64,000 nt of DNA from Morella rubra. Lineage: Eukaryota > Streptophyta > Magnoliopsida > Fagales > Myricaceae. The position numbers and the translations under genes were made by a program. Each line of letters opens with the position of its first letter. Positions within the stretch are counted from its first letter, which is position 1. The stretch covers positions 19,197,575 to 19,261,574 of the forward strand of contig CM025853.1 in NCBI GenBank assembly GCA_003952965.2. Direction: 5' to 3'. The notes under the pieces were generated by a model, which worked only from the letters and a program-made list of their open reading frames with translations, did no database searches and was not told the origin of the DNA. Below, piece by piece: positions 22,901 to 34,623 of the stretch.

Positions 22901-24340
22901 ATGGTGATCACCAAGAGTAAAGGCAAGGGAAAGACAGGAGGCGATCCGGAACCATTCCGGGAGCCCCCTTTACGAGTAATGGAAGGCTTAGTAGAAACTG
23001 TTCACGAATCTCACACTAGCACGAAACGAGAACTAGGCCCTAATGACGGACAACCGGGGGAAACATCCATGCCGGGAAGGTACGCTGGAGAAGCCCGCAT
23101 GCCGCAAATATCGATACCAGAAAAACACGACGAAGAAGTTCATACCCAACAACACGAAGAGGCTCACATTCCCCACCTGGAGGAATGAAGGAACCGACAG
23201 AGTCAACGCTAGATTAGAAGAAGTCCTAGCAGAGTTGGGACGGATGAGACAAAAGGTGGATAAACCACCATCGTCGTCCTTGGAAAATATGATGCACCAA
23301 GTGGAATCCCCCTTTACTCCAAATATTTTGGAGGTCCGGTTACCCTCCAAGTTCCGCATGCCAGTGGTTGACAAGTATACGGGAGCAACCGATCCACTCG
23401 ATCATTTGGAAGGTTATCGCTCGCAGATGGATCTACTGGACACTCAAGACGCAATCAAATGCAAAGCGTTCCCTACAACGCTGGCCGGATCGGCTCGCAT
23501 ATGGTTTAGCAGACTGAGACCGAATTCCATCTCAAGCTTCAAGGAGCTCAGTAAAGCCTTCGTCAGCCATTTCATAGCTAGTAAAAAACAGAAAAAAAAA
23601 CCGGCCATTCATCTCCTCTCCACTCGACAGAAGGAAGGCGAAAGTCTACGAGACTATGTGGCGCGGTTCAACCAAGAAAAACTTAATGTGGAAGATCGGA
23701 AGACAAGGTGGTACTCACCGCTATTGTAGCTAGTTTGGCCGACGGAAGGTTTTCTTTCTCCCTAGGAAAGAAACCTCCCGAAACCTTCGGAGAATTCATG
23801 GAAAAAGCGCAAAAGTATATGAATGCTGAAGACATGATGACTGCCCGCCAGCAACAAGTCGTCGATCAAAGTGGAATATCTGCCAAAAGAAGAAAAGAAG
23901 GAACTCCGCTAGGCATCCCGTAATGGAGAAAGAGCAGAAGGTGGACCCGCGAACCAAACAGATTACCCGAAACTACAATTCACACCTCTCAATGCGTCTC
24001 CAGGAAAAATCCTCATGGAAATTCGAAACGATCCCGAGATACGGTGGCCTCCAAAAATGCGGTCCGACCCAGATAGATGGGATGACCGAAAATTCTGTCG
24101 CTTTCATAACGATCACGGCCATGATACAGATGAATGCATACATCTAAAAAGACAGATAGAAGCCTTCATCCAACAAGGACGCTTACGACAATTCACTGCA
24201 ACCAGACTAGGGGAACCTTTCCGAAAAGATCCAAGAACCCGGAGCACCAACGCTTCAGACCCTACCGAAGAAACGAGAGATCACCTCGGCAAGATCAAAA
24301 TGAAGTCCCACGACAGAGAGAAAGACTGGAGGAACGACGC
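22901..24340 (+). pseudogene. Gypsy gag (capsid and zinc knuckle), frameshifted
   Basis: The ATG at 22901 starts a charged N-terminus. After a shift near 23180 the capsid follows in 23190-23700: FRMPVVDKYTGATDPLDHL, WFSRLRPNSI and LLSTRQKEGESLRDYVARFN. Another shift near 23700 leads into LADGRFSFSLGKKPPETF. CRFHNDHGHDTDEC near 24090-24140 is the C-x3-H-type knuckle of Tat gag. Each break is a small indel, and the protein sequence resumes without a gap in another frame. Confidence 0.85.
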
Positions 24341-24359
24341 TCGCCGCCCCGAGCTATAG

Positions 24360-25122
24360 GCGAAATCAGAGTCATTTCTGGAGGCATCGCAGTAGGAGGG
24401 TCGTCTAAATCTTCGAGGAAAACCTACGCAAGGCGACTACTTGTTGCAAAAGTAAACAGCGGACCTCGGCGTCCGATGATGAAGGAAGAAAAACCCATCA
24501 CGTTCACGCTAGAAGATATGGCAGGAATCGAATATCCGCATGACGACGCCTTGGTGATCGACGCCCTGATAGGAAACTACAAGATCAAGCGCATACTCAT
24601 CGACACCGGAAGCTCCGCCGACATTTTGTACACCACGCGTACGACCAGATGAAGCTAGGAAGAGAAGCATTGAGAAAAGAAAGTACCCGACTCACTGGGT
24701 TCACCGGTCACGAAGTATTCAGCCTAGGAATAAAAGAATTGCCATTCACTGTCGGAGTACCCCCACTCGAAGCCTCGCTCTCCGTAAAGTTTTTTATTCT
24801 TGAAGGAGAATCTTCTTACAACGCCATTATAGGACGGGTTACTCTGAATCGCCTACGTGCTGTAGTATCAACTTATCACTTAAAGATGAAATTTCCAACC
24901 AAATCAGGAATAGGAGAAGCAAGAGGAGATCAAAAGCTAGCAAGAAACTGCTATCTCTCGGATACCCAAGGTACTGTAGAAACCATGGCCATAGAACATC
25001 GAGAAGAGTTCCGAGCACAACCAGTAGAACCGTTGGAGGAAATACCCCTCTGGGCAGACTCAAAGGAACGAACAGTAAAACTCGGCGCCCACTTGTCTGA
25101 AGATTCAAAAAATGCCTCATAG
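24360..25122 (+). pseudogene. Gypsy aspartic protease region, frameshifted
   Basis: KRILIDTGSSADIL at 24590-24640 is the catalytic D-T-G motif of retroviral-type proteases. Before it lie GGIAVGG and ITFTLEDMAG, typical for Tat elements. After one frameshift near 24645 come YNAIIGRVTLNRLRAVVSTY and HLKMKFPT. The enzyme would cut the polyprotein. Here the reading frame is broken. Confidence 0.85.
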
Positions 25123-26490
25123 CATTTCTCCGAGCAAACAGTGAGGTCTTCGCATGGTCACATGAGGATATGCCGGGAATAGACCCTAAGGTCATTACTC
25201 ACAGACTAAATATACGCCCCGAAGTCAAACCGGTCATACAGCGAAAGAGAAGCTTCGCCCCAGAGAGAAGCCAAGCAATTCAAGAGGAAGTAGGGAAATT
25301 ACTCAAATCTCGATTTATCAGAGAAGTCAATTACCCCGGCTGGTTGGCAAACGTGGTCATAGTGAAAAAAGCAAATGGAAAATGGAGGATGTGTGTGGAT
25401 TATACCGACCTAAACAAAGCCTGCCCGAAAGATTGCTACCCTCTCCCGAGAATTGATTCTCTTGTTGATTCGACCGTAGGGCACCAGCTCCTCAGCTTCA
25501 TGGATGCTTTCTCCGGATACAATCAGATCAAGATGCACACACCGGATCAAGAATGCACTGCCTTCACAACGACCGGGACACTTATTGCTATCAAGTAATG
25601 CCCTTCGGACTGAAAAATGCTGGAGCAACGTATCAAAGGTTAGTCAACCTGATGTTCCAGGAGCAGATAGGGCGAAACATGGAAGTCTACGTAGACGACT
25701 TGTTGGTAAAGACACGAGAATCAAGGAATCACATCACTGATCTTGCCGAAGCTTTTGACGTACTCCGCAAATATAAGATGCGCCTGAATCCAGCAAAATG
25801 TGCCTTCGGGGTCTCCTCGGGAAAATTTTTAGGATTCCTGATATCTCAGCGAGGAATCGAAATCAACCCAGAGAAAATCAAGCCATCCTGGACATGCAAC
25901 CACCTAAGAATGTCAAAGAAATGCAACGACTCACAGGACGCATAGCGGCGCTCAACAGGTTCGTCTCCTGAGCTACAGACAAATGCCTGCCATTTTTCAA
26001 AACTCTCCGGAAGACCTTCGAATGGATGGAAGAGTGTCAAGGGGCTTTTGAAGAGCTTAAGAAGTACTTGGCGAATCCACCGCTTCTCAGTTCCCCCGAA
26101 CCAGGAGAAACACTCTACCTTTATCTCACTATTTCTGACGCGGCAGTAAGTACAGTGCTCATAAGAGATGACAACGGCGTACAACGACCTGTATATTACG
26201 TGAGCAAAGCCCTGCAAGGAGCCGAACCCCAATATCCCAACATCGACAAGTTGGCATTGGCTGTCATCATCTCGGCAAGAAAACTCAGACCCTACTTCCA
26301 AGCTCACTCCATCGTTGTCCTGACAGATCACCCGTTAAGACAAACCTTGGGAAAACCGGACGCATCGGGAAGATTAGTCAAATGGTCAGTAGAACTCGGT
26401 GAATTTGACATCGAATATCGGCCTCGAACTGCCATTAAAGGACAAGCGATAGCCGATTTTATCACGAATTCACCACGCCAATATGTCAAG
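25123..26490 (+). pseudogene. Gypsy reverse transcriptase and RNase H, frameshifted
   Basis: Motifs in order: VIVKKANGKWRMCVDYTDLN, DAFSGYNQIKMH, VMPFGLKNAGATYQRL and the catalytic VYVDDLLVK at 25685-25715, then AKCAFGVSSGKFLGF. The RNase H at 26020-26480 includes PVYYVSKALQGAEPQYPNID, VVLTDHPLR and YRPRTAIKGQAIADF. One frameshift falls near 25560-25600. A second break and a stop lie near 25890-25970. Confidence 0.92.
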
Positions 26491-26499
26491 AAGAGACTT

Positions 26500-26790
26500 T
26501 TGAGCCGCAATGGTGCAAATTTTTGTGGACGGATCATCTACTCATGAAGCGGCGGAATAGGGATGGTCATCGAAATACCCGAAGAAGAACATCGAATTCG
26601 GAATCAAGTTAGAATACTCCCCCACGAACAATGAAGCAGAATACGAAGCCCTCATAGCCGGATTACTTACTGCAGAAGTACTCGGAGGAAAATATCTTCG
26701 TGTGTACACCGACTCCCAATTGGTGGTAGGACAAATACTGGAAGTTTTGAAGCCCGAGATGAAAGGATGGCAGCCTACTTGAAACGCGCC
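26500..26790 (+). pseudogene. Second (archaeal-type) RNase H domain of the Tat element
   Basis: FVDGSSTHEA at about 26525, then NNEAEYEALIAGLLTAEVLG and VYTDSQLVVGQI. These are the D, E and D blocks of a second RNase H lying between the normal RNase H and integrase. Such a domain is a hallmark of the Tat lineage. A stop and frameshift interrupt it. Confidence 0.8.
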
Positions 26791-27009
26791 TTAGAAGTAA
26801 AAGACGCTTCGAAGCCCTTGAAATCCAACACATCCCTCGTGATCAAAATGCCCGAGCTAATGCATTAGCTACCGAAGTATCAGGAGCCGCGATGACGTTC
26901 AAAGGACGAGGCGTCGTACAATCCGTTGGAATCATATCCGAGGTTCGAACGGTTGATGAAGTAGAACCTAGCGATTGGCGGTTACCGATCATGAAAACAC
27001 TACAGGAAG

Positions 27010-28478
27010 AAGACCTCGAAGTAGATAAACAACAGAAGTAGAAATTCAAGAGGATAGCACCACGATATACCATCATAGATGGGAATTTATACCGTCGAAG
27101 TCTCTCCCAACCACTATTACGTTGCCTCAACGCTCGAGAAGCAGACTACGCCCTCCGTGAAGTACATGAAGGGATTTGCGGAAACCATTCAGGAGCACGC
27201 ACACTAGCTCAAAAAGTAGTCCAAGCTGGTTTCTTTTGGCCCACCTTACATGCCGACGTGGAAAATGTAGTGCAAAAATGCGAAAAATGCCAAAGGTTCG
27301 CCAATCTCATAAATGCCTCGACGGAAAAAATGACGATCGTGAGCTCTCCATACCCTTTCATGCAGTGGGGAATTGACATCCTCGGCCTTTCCCAATAGGA
27401 CAAAGACAGTTGAAATTTCTGATCGTCGCCATCGACTACTTCACCAAATGGGTAGAGGCTGAACCACTGGCAAAGATTACTGAGCAAAATGTCCGGAAGT
27501 TCATTTGGAAGAATATTATCTGTCACTTCGGGCTACCTCGGGTCATAATCTCTGACAATGGCAAACAATTCGACAACAAGGATTTCGGGGATTCTGTAAG
27601 GAACTCAACATCGAGAACCATTACTCATCTCCGTATTACCCACAAGCTAATGGCCAAGTAGAATTGGCAAACCGGTCATTACTGAAGCTTATCAAGACAA
27701 AACTCGACGACCATAAGAGTTTATGGGTAGAAGAACTACCCGGAGTCCTATGGGCATATCGCACGACTGTCAGAACAGCCACTGGAGAAACACGTTCGCT
27801 CTCACTTATGGAACCGAAGCAGTAATCCCGGTCGAAATCGGGGCTCTCTCCCCACGAGTAATGATGTTCACCCCGGAAAATAATGAAGAAGAAAAAAAGC
27901 TGGATCTCGATTTACTAGAAGGACGCAGGGAAGAAGCAGCGCTCAGAATGGAAGTATACAAACAGAAAGTTGCGAATTACTACAACGCCAAGGTCAGACC
28001 CCGCCACTTCATCCCCGGAGATTTAGTCCTCAAAAAGGTGTTACCAGGGACCAAAGATCCACAACAAGGTAAGCTCCATCCAAACTGGGAAGGTCCTTAT
28101 CGCATCACCGAAGCCAAGCGACCAGGAACATACTACTTAGAAAATCTCCAAGGAAAAGCACTACAATATCGACGTACCTTAGAATACCTTAGATCCTATG
28201 ATCCAATTGTGCCACATGCATTACCATTTTTATCATATTTGTCTCCACATGTTATGATTTCATTGATATCATATTTGATGTTTACATGTTTTGCATTACC
28301 ATTTTTTATCAAAGGAAACTCTGAAGAGTTCTCTTCGAAGAACCAATCGCCAAACGAAGGAAAGAAACCTAATAAGATGACCTTGGAGAACCTCGGTTCC
28401 CCATTCAAGGACTCAAGGTTCCCAATTAAGGACCAGAACCTCAGTTCCCAGTCGCATTCAAGGACTCAGGCGAACTAA
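27010..28478 (+). pseudogene. Gypsy integrase, frameshifted
   Basis: The zinc-binding part reads VHEGICGNHSGARTLAQKV and CEKCQRFA near 27160-27300. The core reads AIDYFTKWVEAEPL with the first aspartate near 27430 and VIISDNGKQFD with the second near 27545-27575. YYPQANGQVE-like sequence and NRSLLKLIK follow in another frame. The C-terminus PGDLVLKKVLPGT and WEGPYRI ends near 28200, and the open frame runs on to a stop at 28478. At least three frameshifts are present. Confidence 0.9.
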
Positions 28479-29030
28479 GGTTCCCCGTCCCCGATAAGAC
28501 GACCTCGAAGAACCTCGGTTCCCAGTCGCATTCAAGGACTCAGGCGAACTAAGGTTCCCAGTCCCCCGACGCTAAGACGACCTCGGTTCCCAGTCGCATT
28601 CAAGGACTAGGCGAACTAAGGTTCCCAGTCCCCGATGCTAAGACGACCTCAAAGAACCTCGGTTTCCGGTCGCATTTAAGGACTCAGGCGAACTAAGGTT
28701 CCCAGTTCCCTGATGCTAAGATGACCTTGGAGAACCTCGGTTCCCAGTCGCATTTAAGGACTGAGGCAAACTAAGGTTCCCTGTCCCCCGATGCTAAGAC
28801 GACTCAGAGAACCTCAGTTCCCTATTGCATTCAAGGACTCAGGCAAACTAAGGTTCCAATCCCCCGACGCTAAGACAACCTCGGAGAACCTCGGTTCACA
28901 GTCACATTCAAGGACTCAGAAATAAGGTTCCCAATCCCCTCAACAACATGATAATTCGAAGAACCCCGGCTAGAGAACCTCGGTTCCTTCTCGCGTTTAC
29001 GAACTAAGGAGAACTAAAGTTCACATTCGC
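28378..29030. repeat. Array of about 78-bp tandem repeats, 7-8 copies
   Basis: The unit contains GAACCTCGGTTCCCAGTCGC, ATTCAAGGACTCAGGCGAAC, TAAGGTTCCCAGTCC and GCTAAGACGACC. Copies start near 28378, 28498, 28577, 28643, 28721, 28799 and 28874, with a worn copy to about 29030. Some are shortened. Tandem repeats between pol and the 3' LTR are known in Tat-lineage elements. Confidence 0.9.
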
Positions 29031-29311
29031 ATCCACGGATCCAAAACTAAAGAGATCCCTAAATCTCCCAATTACAAAGAATCATCAGATGTAATTGCAT
29101 ATGATCACCAAATATAATTACTATTCAACAAAAACCAACATGGGCAATAAAATGACGAAGTACAAATTGTCAATAGCAATTTACAGGTATAACTTAAATC
29201 AAAACAGATTAACCAAAATCACAATGTTTCGTCCCCTCCTGGAGGAAGGTGGATGCCGCGAGTCCCTAAAGTCTCCACCAGCCTCTCGTAAATCTCCTTA
29301 CCGCGCCTTCT

Positions 29312-31676
29312 TTACGGACTTGGAAACGACTCCCTTCCCTCAGATAAGCTACTTCTAACACGGCCATAGCCACGCCGATACATCTGTGCGCCAAAACCAC
29401 AGGATCGCCAGGAAAAGCAGGCACTGCCGATAACTCGGCAACACAAAGAGTGAGACCTGTACGAGCCTCTTCCAGACCTCTCTTCTCGCAGCAAATGAAT
29501 CAATAGCCTCACGCATAGTACCTCTTCTCTCTTTAAAGAAGACACGCGAGAATCGCTCAAACGTTGCAAAAGCTCCACCTTCTCCCGAGATAGACTAAGC
29601 TCGAAATCTACACGCCCTTGCTCAAGCCCATCGACAGTCTGCCGCAATTCAGCAACTTCGGTATCTCGAGAGGCGATGTCACGTTCTAAGTCCACCACCC
29701 TGGCCTCATACGTTTGCATCTGAAGATGAGTCCCACGGGCCACGGTCCGCAACTCCTCCACCAGCTTCCTCTGCGACTCCAAGTCACCCTCAAGCTTTCG
29801 CAACTTCAAACGAGAAGATTCCAATTCCTCGTCATGCTTCAACTCCGCCGCATCAAGAGCGGCAACCAACGACACACAATGAGAAAGACTGCGTGTGAGC
29901 CTGTCAATTTTTGCATGTCGAAGGGCTCGTAATGCATCTTCCATCATCTCCTCGTTCAAAAGAGGTTGGGCATATGGTCTCGAACGCCACAAAGGTAGCG
30001 CCGAGGGCTCGGAATCTGACTCCTCATCATCATATGAGGAAGATGGACGAGTAACAGGTTCCTTACCTTCTGCCTGAAGGAACGGAAAGGACTGCGGAGC
30101 TACCCGCAACATCGACTGCCGGTATCGTAGGCTCGTTTGCCAAATCAAGTGCCGAAATACCGAATCACCAATAACAACCGCCCCAGCTGTGCACAATTCC
30201 TCCAAGGGAGCTTCCATCACCAACGGAGTGATGGAAGGCAACACTCTCGAGGACGGAATCGTATCAAAATGCACCTCGACACCACCCGCAGCCTCCGGCA
30301 AATCTAACCCACCGGAAGAAGCAGAGTCAGATAACAATACTGCGTGCTGAAAGCCCGCGGGAGCCAGGGGCCTATCCCCTTCGTCAGCCTCTGAGCGCTC
30401 TGATATCAAGATTCCCGGCAGATTAGAAATCCTAGAGGATGAAGGAAATTCACCTTGACCAGGAGGACCGTCAATGAAATGCTGAAAGAAGGAGTCCCAA
30501 TCTCACGAATCACCTTCACTGCGGGAACCGGTATCTCCATGCGAACCCCAGAAGTAGGGCTCAACATAGGAGAAACATCCTCTAAACCTACAAGTAACCA
30601 AACGACGACAAAATCACGACTAATGAATAAATGAATCAAGGATTTCGGATGAAGAACACTCACCGATACTCGCCGCACGTTTCGACGACATACGAGCCAA
30701 AGGAGCTTCCTCCGCCTCTTCTTCCTCAGCCTCCGAAACCCCAAGAGGAGGAGATGCCCTTCTCTTTTTTAAGGAATGCCCATGAAAAGAACCCTCAACC
30801 TCTTGGGAGTTCTTCTGTTTAGTACCCCCAACTGAAACGTGAGAAGACTCTTTTCTCGAATCTTCACGTGGAAAACGCCCGCGAGGACTTCTCTCAGAAC
30901 GAGGAGAGGGGTTCGCTCTAGGGGATGGTTCGGACACAGTATACCCTAACCAACCCTCATTTTCCCTACAAACCAAAGCATTCCAATCTATGGAACCAAC
31001 TTCCAGAATGGCATCCACATGAGCTTGTTCTGACAAAGTAAGACCCTTGATGTCCCTCCTATACTGGTCTGGGACGGACCCAAAAGCCCAACATAGGGAA
31101 GACTCACTTTGACGATCCTTGCCAGGAAAACGTTCCCATCCAACACCAGACATAAAGAAATAACAATCGTGCCAACCCTTATTGGTGTCCGGTAAGAAGT
31201 AATCGGGAAACCCCTTGATTGCGAGGACGAAAATACCAAAATCTATCAACTTGGGTAGAACAAATGGGTGTATAGAACCACAAGAACTCCTTCAGTGACA
31301 GTTGGCATTCAAGCCCGAGATACATCGGCCACATAACAGCACAGCCCATTAAAACCCTCCAAGCATTGGGGACTATCTGAGTCAGATACAAAAGTAAAGA
31401 CCTCAAAATCTTTCGGATACTAAGAGGGAGAAGGAATCTTACCCCAGATTTCAATGGAGCCTCGAAGAAACACATTTCTCCCTTTACTCCATCAGTGTAG
31501 GGCGTCTCGTTAGCAGACGGAAGGCGAAAATAGGTTTCCCTAGGAAAATGATATTCAGTGTAAAAGGCTTCAAAATCAATCTCCACCAGTTGGCTAGGGC
31601 CCCAACGGCCCTCACGCCTCTCAGGCGCCTTAGGAACTTTAGCAGCACCGCTCGAAGAACCTCCAACGTTCGCCAT
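29312..31676 (-). pseudogene. Antisense ORF of the Tat element (PF04195-like N-terminus plus coiled coil)
   Basis: The minus-strand ATG at 31676 starts MANVGGSSSGAA. The region 31480-31200 has IVPNAWRVLMGCAVMW, LSLKEFLWFYTP and FWYFRPRNQG, in the order of the Pfam family called putative gypsy-type transposon (PF04195). A Ser/Arg/Glu-rich linker follows in a second frame (31249-30620). The last part (30409-29312) is a long charged heptad-like region with many Leu and Glu, probably coiled coil. Frameshifts near 31240 and 30620-30410 break it. The function of these antisense ORFs is unknown. Confidence 0.75.
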
Positions 31677-31860
31677 TGTAGAAAAATAAAAGGACGAATA
31701 GAGAGTAAAAGATCAGAAGATGAAAGGCGAAGAGTCTGGAAGTATTTGGAAAATAACGCAAACAAGAGTGGGCTAAATAAAGGAAAATACAATGACCAAA
31801 AAGCCCCTCAAAAGTAAACACGCCGTCTCAAAGATTGACGCAATACTTTCCCAAAACGAC

Positions 31861-31873
31861 ACTCTATATACCC
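31861..31873 (-). promoter_or_regulatory. Possible TATA box of the antisense ORF
   Basis: On the minus strand the site reads GGGTATATAGAGT, about 190 bp upstream of the ATG at 31676. The position suits a Pol II promoter, but sequence alone does not prove use. Confidence 0.4.
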
Positions 31874-32168
31874 ATAGCCGAACAGTCCCGAGAGATGACG
31901 GTTAATTTAAAAACGAAATGACACCCAGATACAGGAAACGATACGTCAGAAGATTTTCTACAACTTTTGCAACAATTTCCAACAAACTGAGATCAACTGA
32001 CTCAACGGCGCCGATTTACTAAATTACCCACCATCATAAAAAATGAGTAAAGCAATCCATCGGGAAAACCTGTCGGACTTTCGAAATAAATCCATATCCA
32101 AAGCCACGACAGAATCCCGTAGGCACTCACAAAGGCCACGATCGCACAACTACGTCGGCCACAGCATC

Positions 32169-32176
32169 TATAAAAG
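32169..32176 (+). promoter_or_regulatory. Possible TATA box of the F-box-like ORF
   Basis: TATAAAAG lies about 60 bp before the ATG at 32230. With the minus-strand site at 31861 it forms a divergent pair about 300 bp apart. Confidence 0.5.
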
Positions 32177-32229
32177 GGATAACAAACACCCCGAACAAGA
32201 AAAAACAACATTCAAAAAACAAAACAAAA

Positions 32230-32780
32230 ATGGCAACAAAAATCCAGAAAACGGTCCCGGCACAAACAAAGGAGAACAGTCGACTCCCATACCTCCCCCT
32301 CGATGTTCTAATCATCATCGCCAGCTATGTAGCGAAGCGCGACGCTAATGATTGGAAACAATTCAAGTTAGTGTCCCAAGAATTCTATCATGCAGCCTCG
32401 AATCAGTTATCCTTCAAAAGGATGAACTTAGAGGATTACTGCACACCCTGGCTACCCTTCAGGGTTCAATTTTGTCGTGAAGCAAGAAACCCCCACGAAG
32501 TGTTCATGGAAAGACACCTCCGAGAAGAAGGAATAAATGGCCATCGAGAGATTACTGCACACCCTGGCTGCCGACCCTTGCCCGACACAGGGTTAAGCAA
32601 TTTTGTCGTGAAGCAAGAAACCCCCATAAAATGTTGATGGAAGCGGCCAGACACCTCCGAGAAGAAGGAATAACTCGCATGGCCATCGACAAACTAAGAG
32701 CATCAGCTTCAGAAGGACATAAATCAGCACGCTTCTTTATGGCCATCCTATACAATGCTTCACAAGAAGAAACATTCCGC
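32230..32780 (+). pseudogene. F-box-like protein (At1g67623/At2g35280-like), truncated and internally duplicated
   Basis: The ATG at 32230 starts MATKIQKTVP. Then LPYLPLDVLIIIASYVAKRD and LVSQEFYHAAS form an F-box, which in SCF ligases binds SKP1. After it come LEDYCTPWLPFRVQFCREAR and, after a tandem duplication with frameshifts, HLREEGITRMAIDKLRASA and EGHKSARFFMAILYNASQEE. This arrangement resembles the small plant F-box family of At1g67623. The C-terminal third is missing where the ORF meets GatA intron sequence near 32790. It sits just right of the gypsy element and diverges from the antisense ORF, so it may have been captured by that element. Confidence 0.7.
32431..32690 (+). repeat. 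Tandem duplication inside the F-box-like ORF
   Basis: Copy 1 (about 32431-32546) and copy 2 (about 32547-32690) share GATTACTGCACACCCTGGCT, TTTTGTCGTGAAGCAAGAAA and CACCTCCGAGAAGAAGGAAT. Copy 1 lacks several short pieces found in copy 2, so the copies are about 115 and 144 bp. Confidence 0.9.
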
Positions 32781-32831
32781 CATGCAGTAATTCTAAATCA
32801 AAATATCTATTGCTATAGTAATTTTCAATAC

Positions 32832-32946
32832 CTCATCAAATGCCGCACCAATCATCTGAAGACCAACAGGAAGCCCTGCGACTCCACCTTCAACAAATCC
32901 GCAGGGCAATACCAAGGCAAGTAGCTCTGCCAAGTTAACATTGACC
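32832..32946 (-). pseudogene. GATA: GatA penultimate exon
   Basis: Minus strand: VNVNLAELLALVLPCGFVEG, then LPVGLQMIGAAFDE and a GT donor at 32831. This is the conserved C-terminal part of the amidase domain. The acceptor side (TTTAATG before GTC) has no AG. Its usual upstream partner exons are missing. Confidence 0.9.
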
Positions 32947-34221
32947 ATTAAAGAAAAGAAAATAACTAAATGAGCAAATTGAAAAGAGCTAAAAGAGCTT
33001 TTATTACGAGTTTTGTTATGCTCTAAGTAGATGCCAAACAATGGGTAATAGAAGTAGGCCAAAATATGGCTCTATACATAAGGTTAACAATAACACCAGA
33101 ACTAACAAACGTGAGTATACACTACATTGATGGAAAGACCATGTCCTTTTGCCAAACAATCCTAACTCAAACATCAACTACCAACTTTCATACCATCTCC
33201 CATCACATAAAACTACTCCACTTTTAATCTCAAAAAACAAATTAAAATCTGTACAGAGTTGCATATTGTAACCAGAAACTAAAAATAAAATTTGCTAAGA
33301 AAGGTGAGAACTCACTCACTCATCAATAATTAGAGAGGTACAATACGCAGAGAGAACCAACAATTGAAATTTGGCATTTCCTTTTCTGCCATTCTCAGCA
33401 GAAATACTATAATTCCCACAGGCAGGCCCCTTGGTAGATATTTGAATACTAAATGCTATATCACAAAACCAAAAAGACCAGAAAAAATTCAAAACAAAAG
33501 CAAAGGAGAAGGAGAAAAAGAAGTTTTCCCTTTTGTACCAGATCCTTTCAACAGAATCACAATTTCTCATGAGTTGGCTCTACTCTCTCTCTCTCTCTTT
33601 CTCTCTGTCAAAGATTTAGGTGGTGTTTGCATTCCAAAATTTTGGTTTATTAGAATCGGTGAAAAAGTAAATTTAGTCCATGGAAGTTGGTGAAAAAGTG
33701 AGGAGAAAGATAATTTGAATGAATTGTTTGAGTTTATTGTGAAGGAAAGAGATCATTTGACGAGGAGAAAGAGATTACTTTACAGTTCTTTTACCAGACC
33801 AAAATTTTGGGATGGCCAAATATTTAGGACGCTAGTTGCCTTCTAACCTCCAGAAGGGCGAGCCCAAATTTTCTCTTTTTAAAGCATGCAGAAATGAGAC
33901 TAAATACAGATTCCCCATCAAAGCCTATGTTTCTCAAATGGAAACAAAGGGAATCCTCTTTGATCTCATCCTACATTGTCCTCTCCCTCCCTCCCTGTGT
34001 TTCCCTTTCCTTCTCTCACCTTTGAAGTAAACATAACATTATAGCTACATAAAGTCATACATATAAAAAGACACTTATATGAGACTAGCACATGCACAGG
34101 CAACAGAGAGAAAGAGAGACAGAGAGACAGAGACAGAGAGAAGGACAGAGATTTTATCTTCATGTATAAGAAGCCAAAGATAAAAACATCAATGTCGGAC
34201 AAAAAACATTTAAGCCATTAC
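32947..34221. other. GatA intron region; two exons missing
   Basis: The exons expected here, with the family's GTYALSAG and AYYKRAQQ motifs, are not found on either strand. The sequence is AT-rich with a CT tract near 33575-33607 and GA-rich microsatellite sequence at 34105-34150. No other gene is recognised. Confidence 0.5.
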
Positions 34222-34316
34222 CTGATACCATGATAACGAGATAAGTTAGAAGATGATTCAGAAGATGCAAGAACATAATAGGCAGGCAACCCAAGGGAGA
34301 AAGAAGCTAATGAGAT
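34222..34316 (-). pseudogene. GATA: GatA exon
   Basis: After a TTGCAG acceptor: ISLASFSLGLPAYYVLASSE, then SSSNLSRYHGI and a CAG/GTAATG donor. Open throughout and close to the normal GatA sequence. Confidence 0.9.
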
Positions 34317-34438
34317 CTGCAAGTTTAGGATTTAAAAGGTTTTAAAAGACATTAAAGAGCAAAAGCAGGCCTCTGGAATGAAATAGTGAGTTAAAGCACT
34401 AAGCCATTGTAAGGAACATAAATAATTAAGAGTAAACC

Positions 34439-34617
34439 TCAGTCACAGAGCATCATAGTTCCTCAAGTTGTGAAACAGCACCACGGATTAGAGAAACCAC
34501 TCCACTATCAACACCGTCATCAAGAGTTTGACGGATCAGACAAACTCTAAGTCCCTTCCAAGGTTTGGAGTCCAACAAATTTATTGAAGCAAATTGAGAT
34601 GCAAAGTCAGGAACCTC
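34439..34617 (-). pseudogene. GATA: GatA exon with a premature stop
   Basis: After a TAG acceptor: EVPDFASQFASINLLDSKPW, KGLRVCLIRQTLDDGVDSGV and VSLIRGAVSQLEEL. Then a TGA replaces the usual Gly codon, followed by CSVTE and a GT donor. Confidence 0.9.
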
Positions 34618-34623
34618 CTACAT

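Larger units (their letters stand above)
22090..32790 (+). mobile_element. Ty3/gypsy element of the Tat lineage, in the last GatA intron
   Basis: In order: LTR end with TATA box, primer binding site, gag, protease, reverse transcriptase, RNase H, a second RNase H, integrase, a tandem-repeat tract, and an ORF on the opposite strand. A second RNase H and antisense ORFs are known traits of the Tat lineage (Ogre, Retand and Grande types). Frameshifts break every domain. The outer limits are approximate: I could not find the left LTR start, nor a 3' LTR matching 22400-22853. The right side ends in an F-box-like ORF that meets GatA intron sequence near 32790. Confidence 0.85.

Noticed and set aside
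28378..29030. Regular repeats that could suggest a CRISPR-like array
   Set aside because: The units are contiguous tandem repeats with no unique spacers, and the context is a plant retrotransposon.
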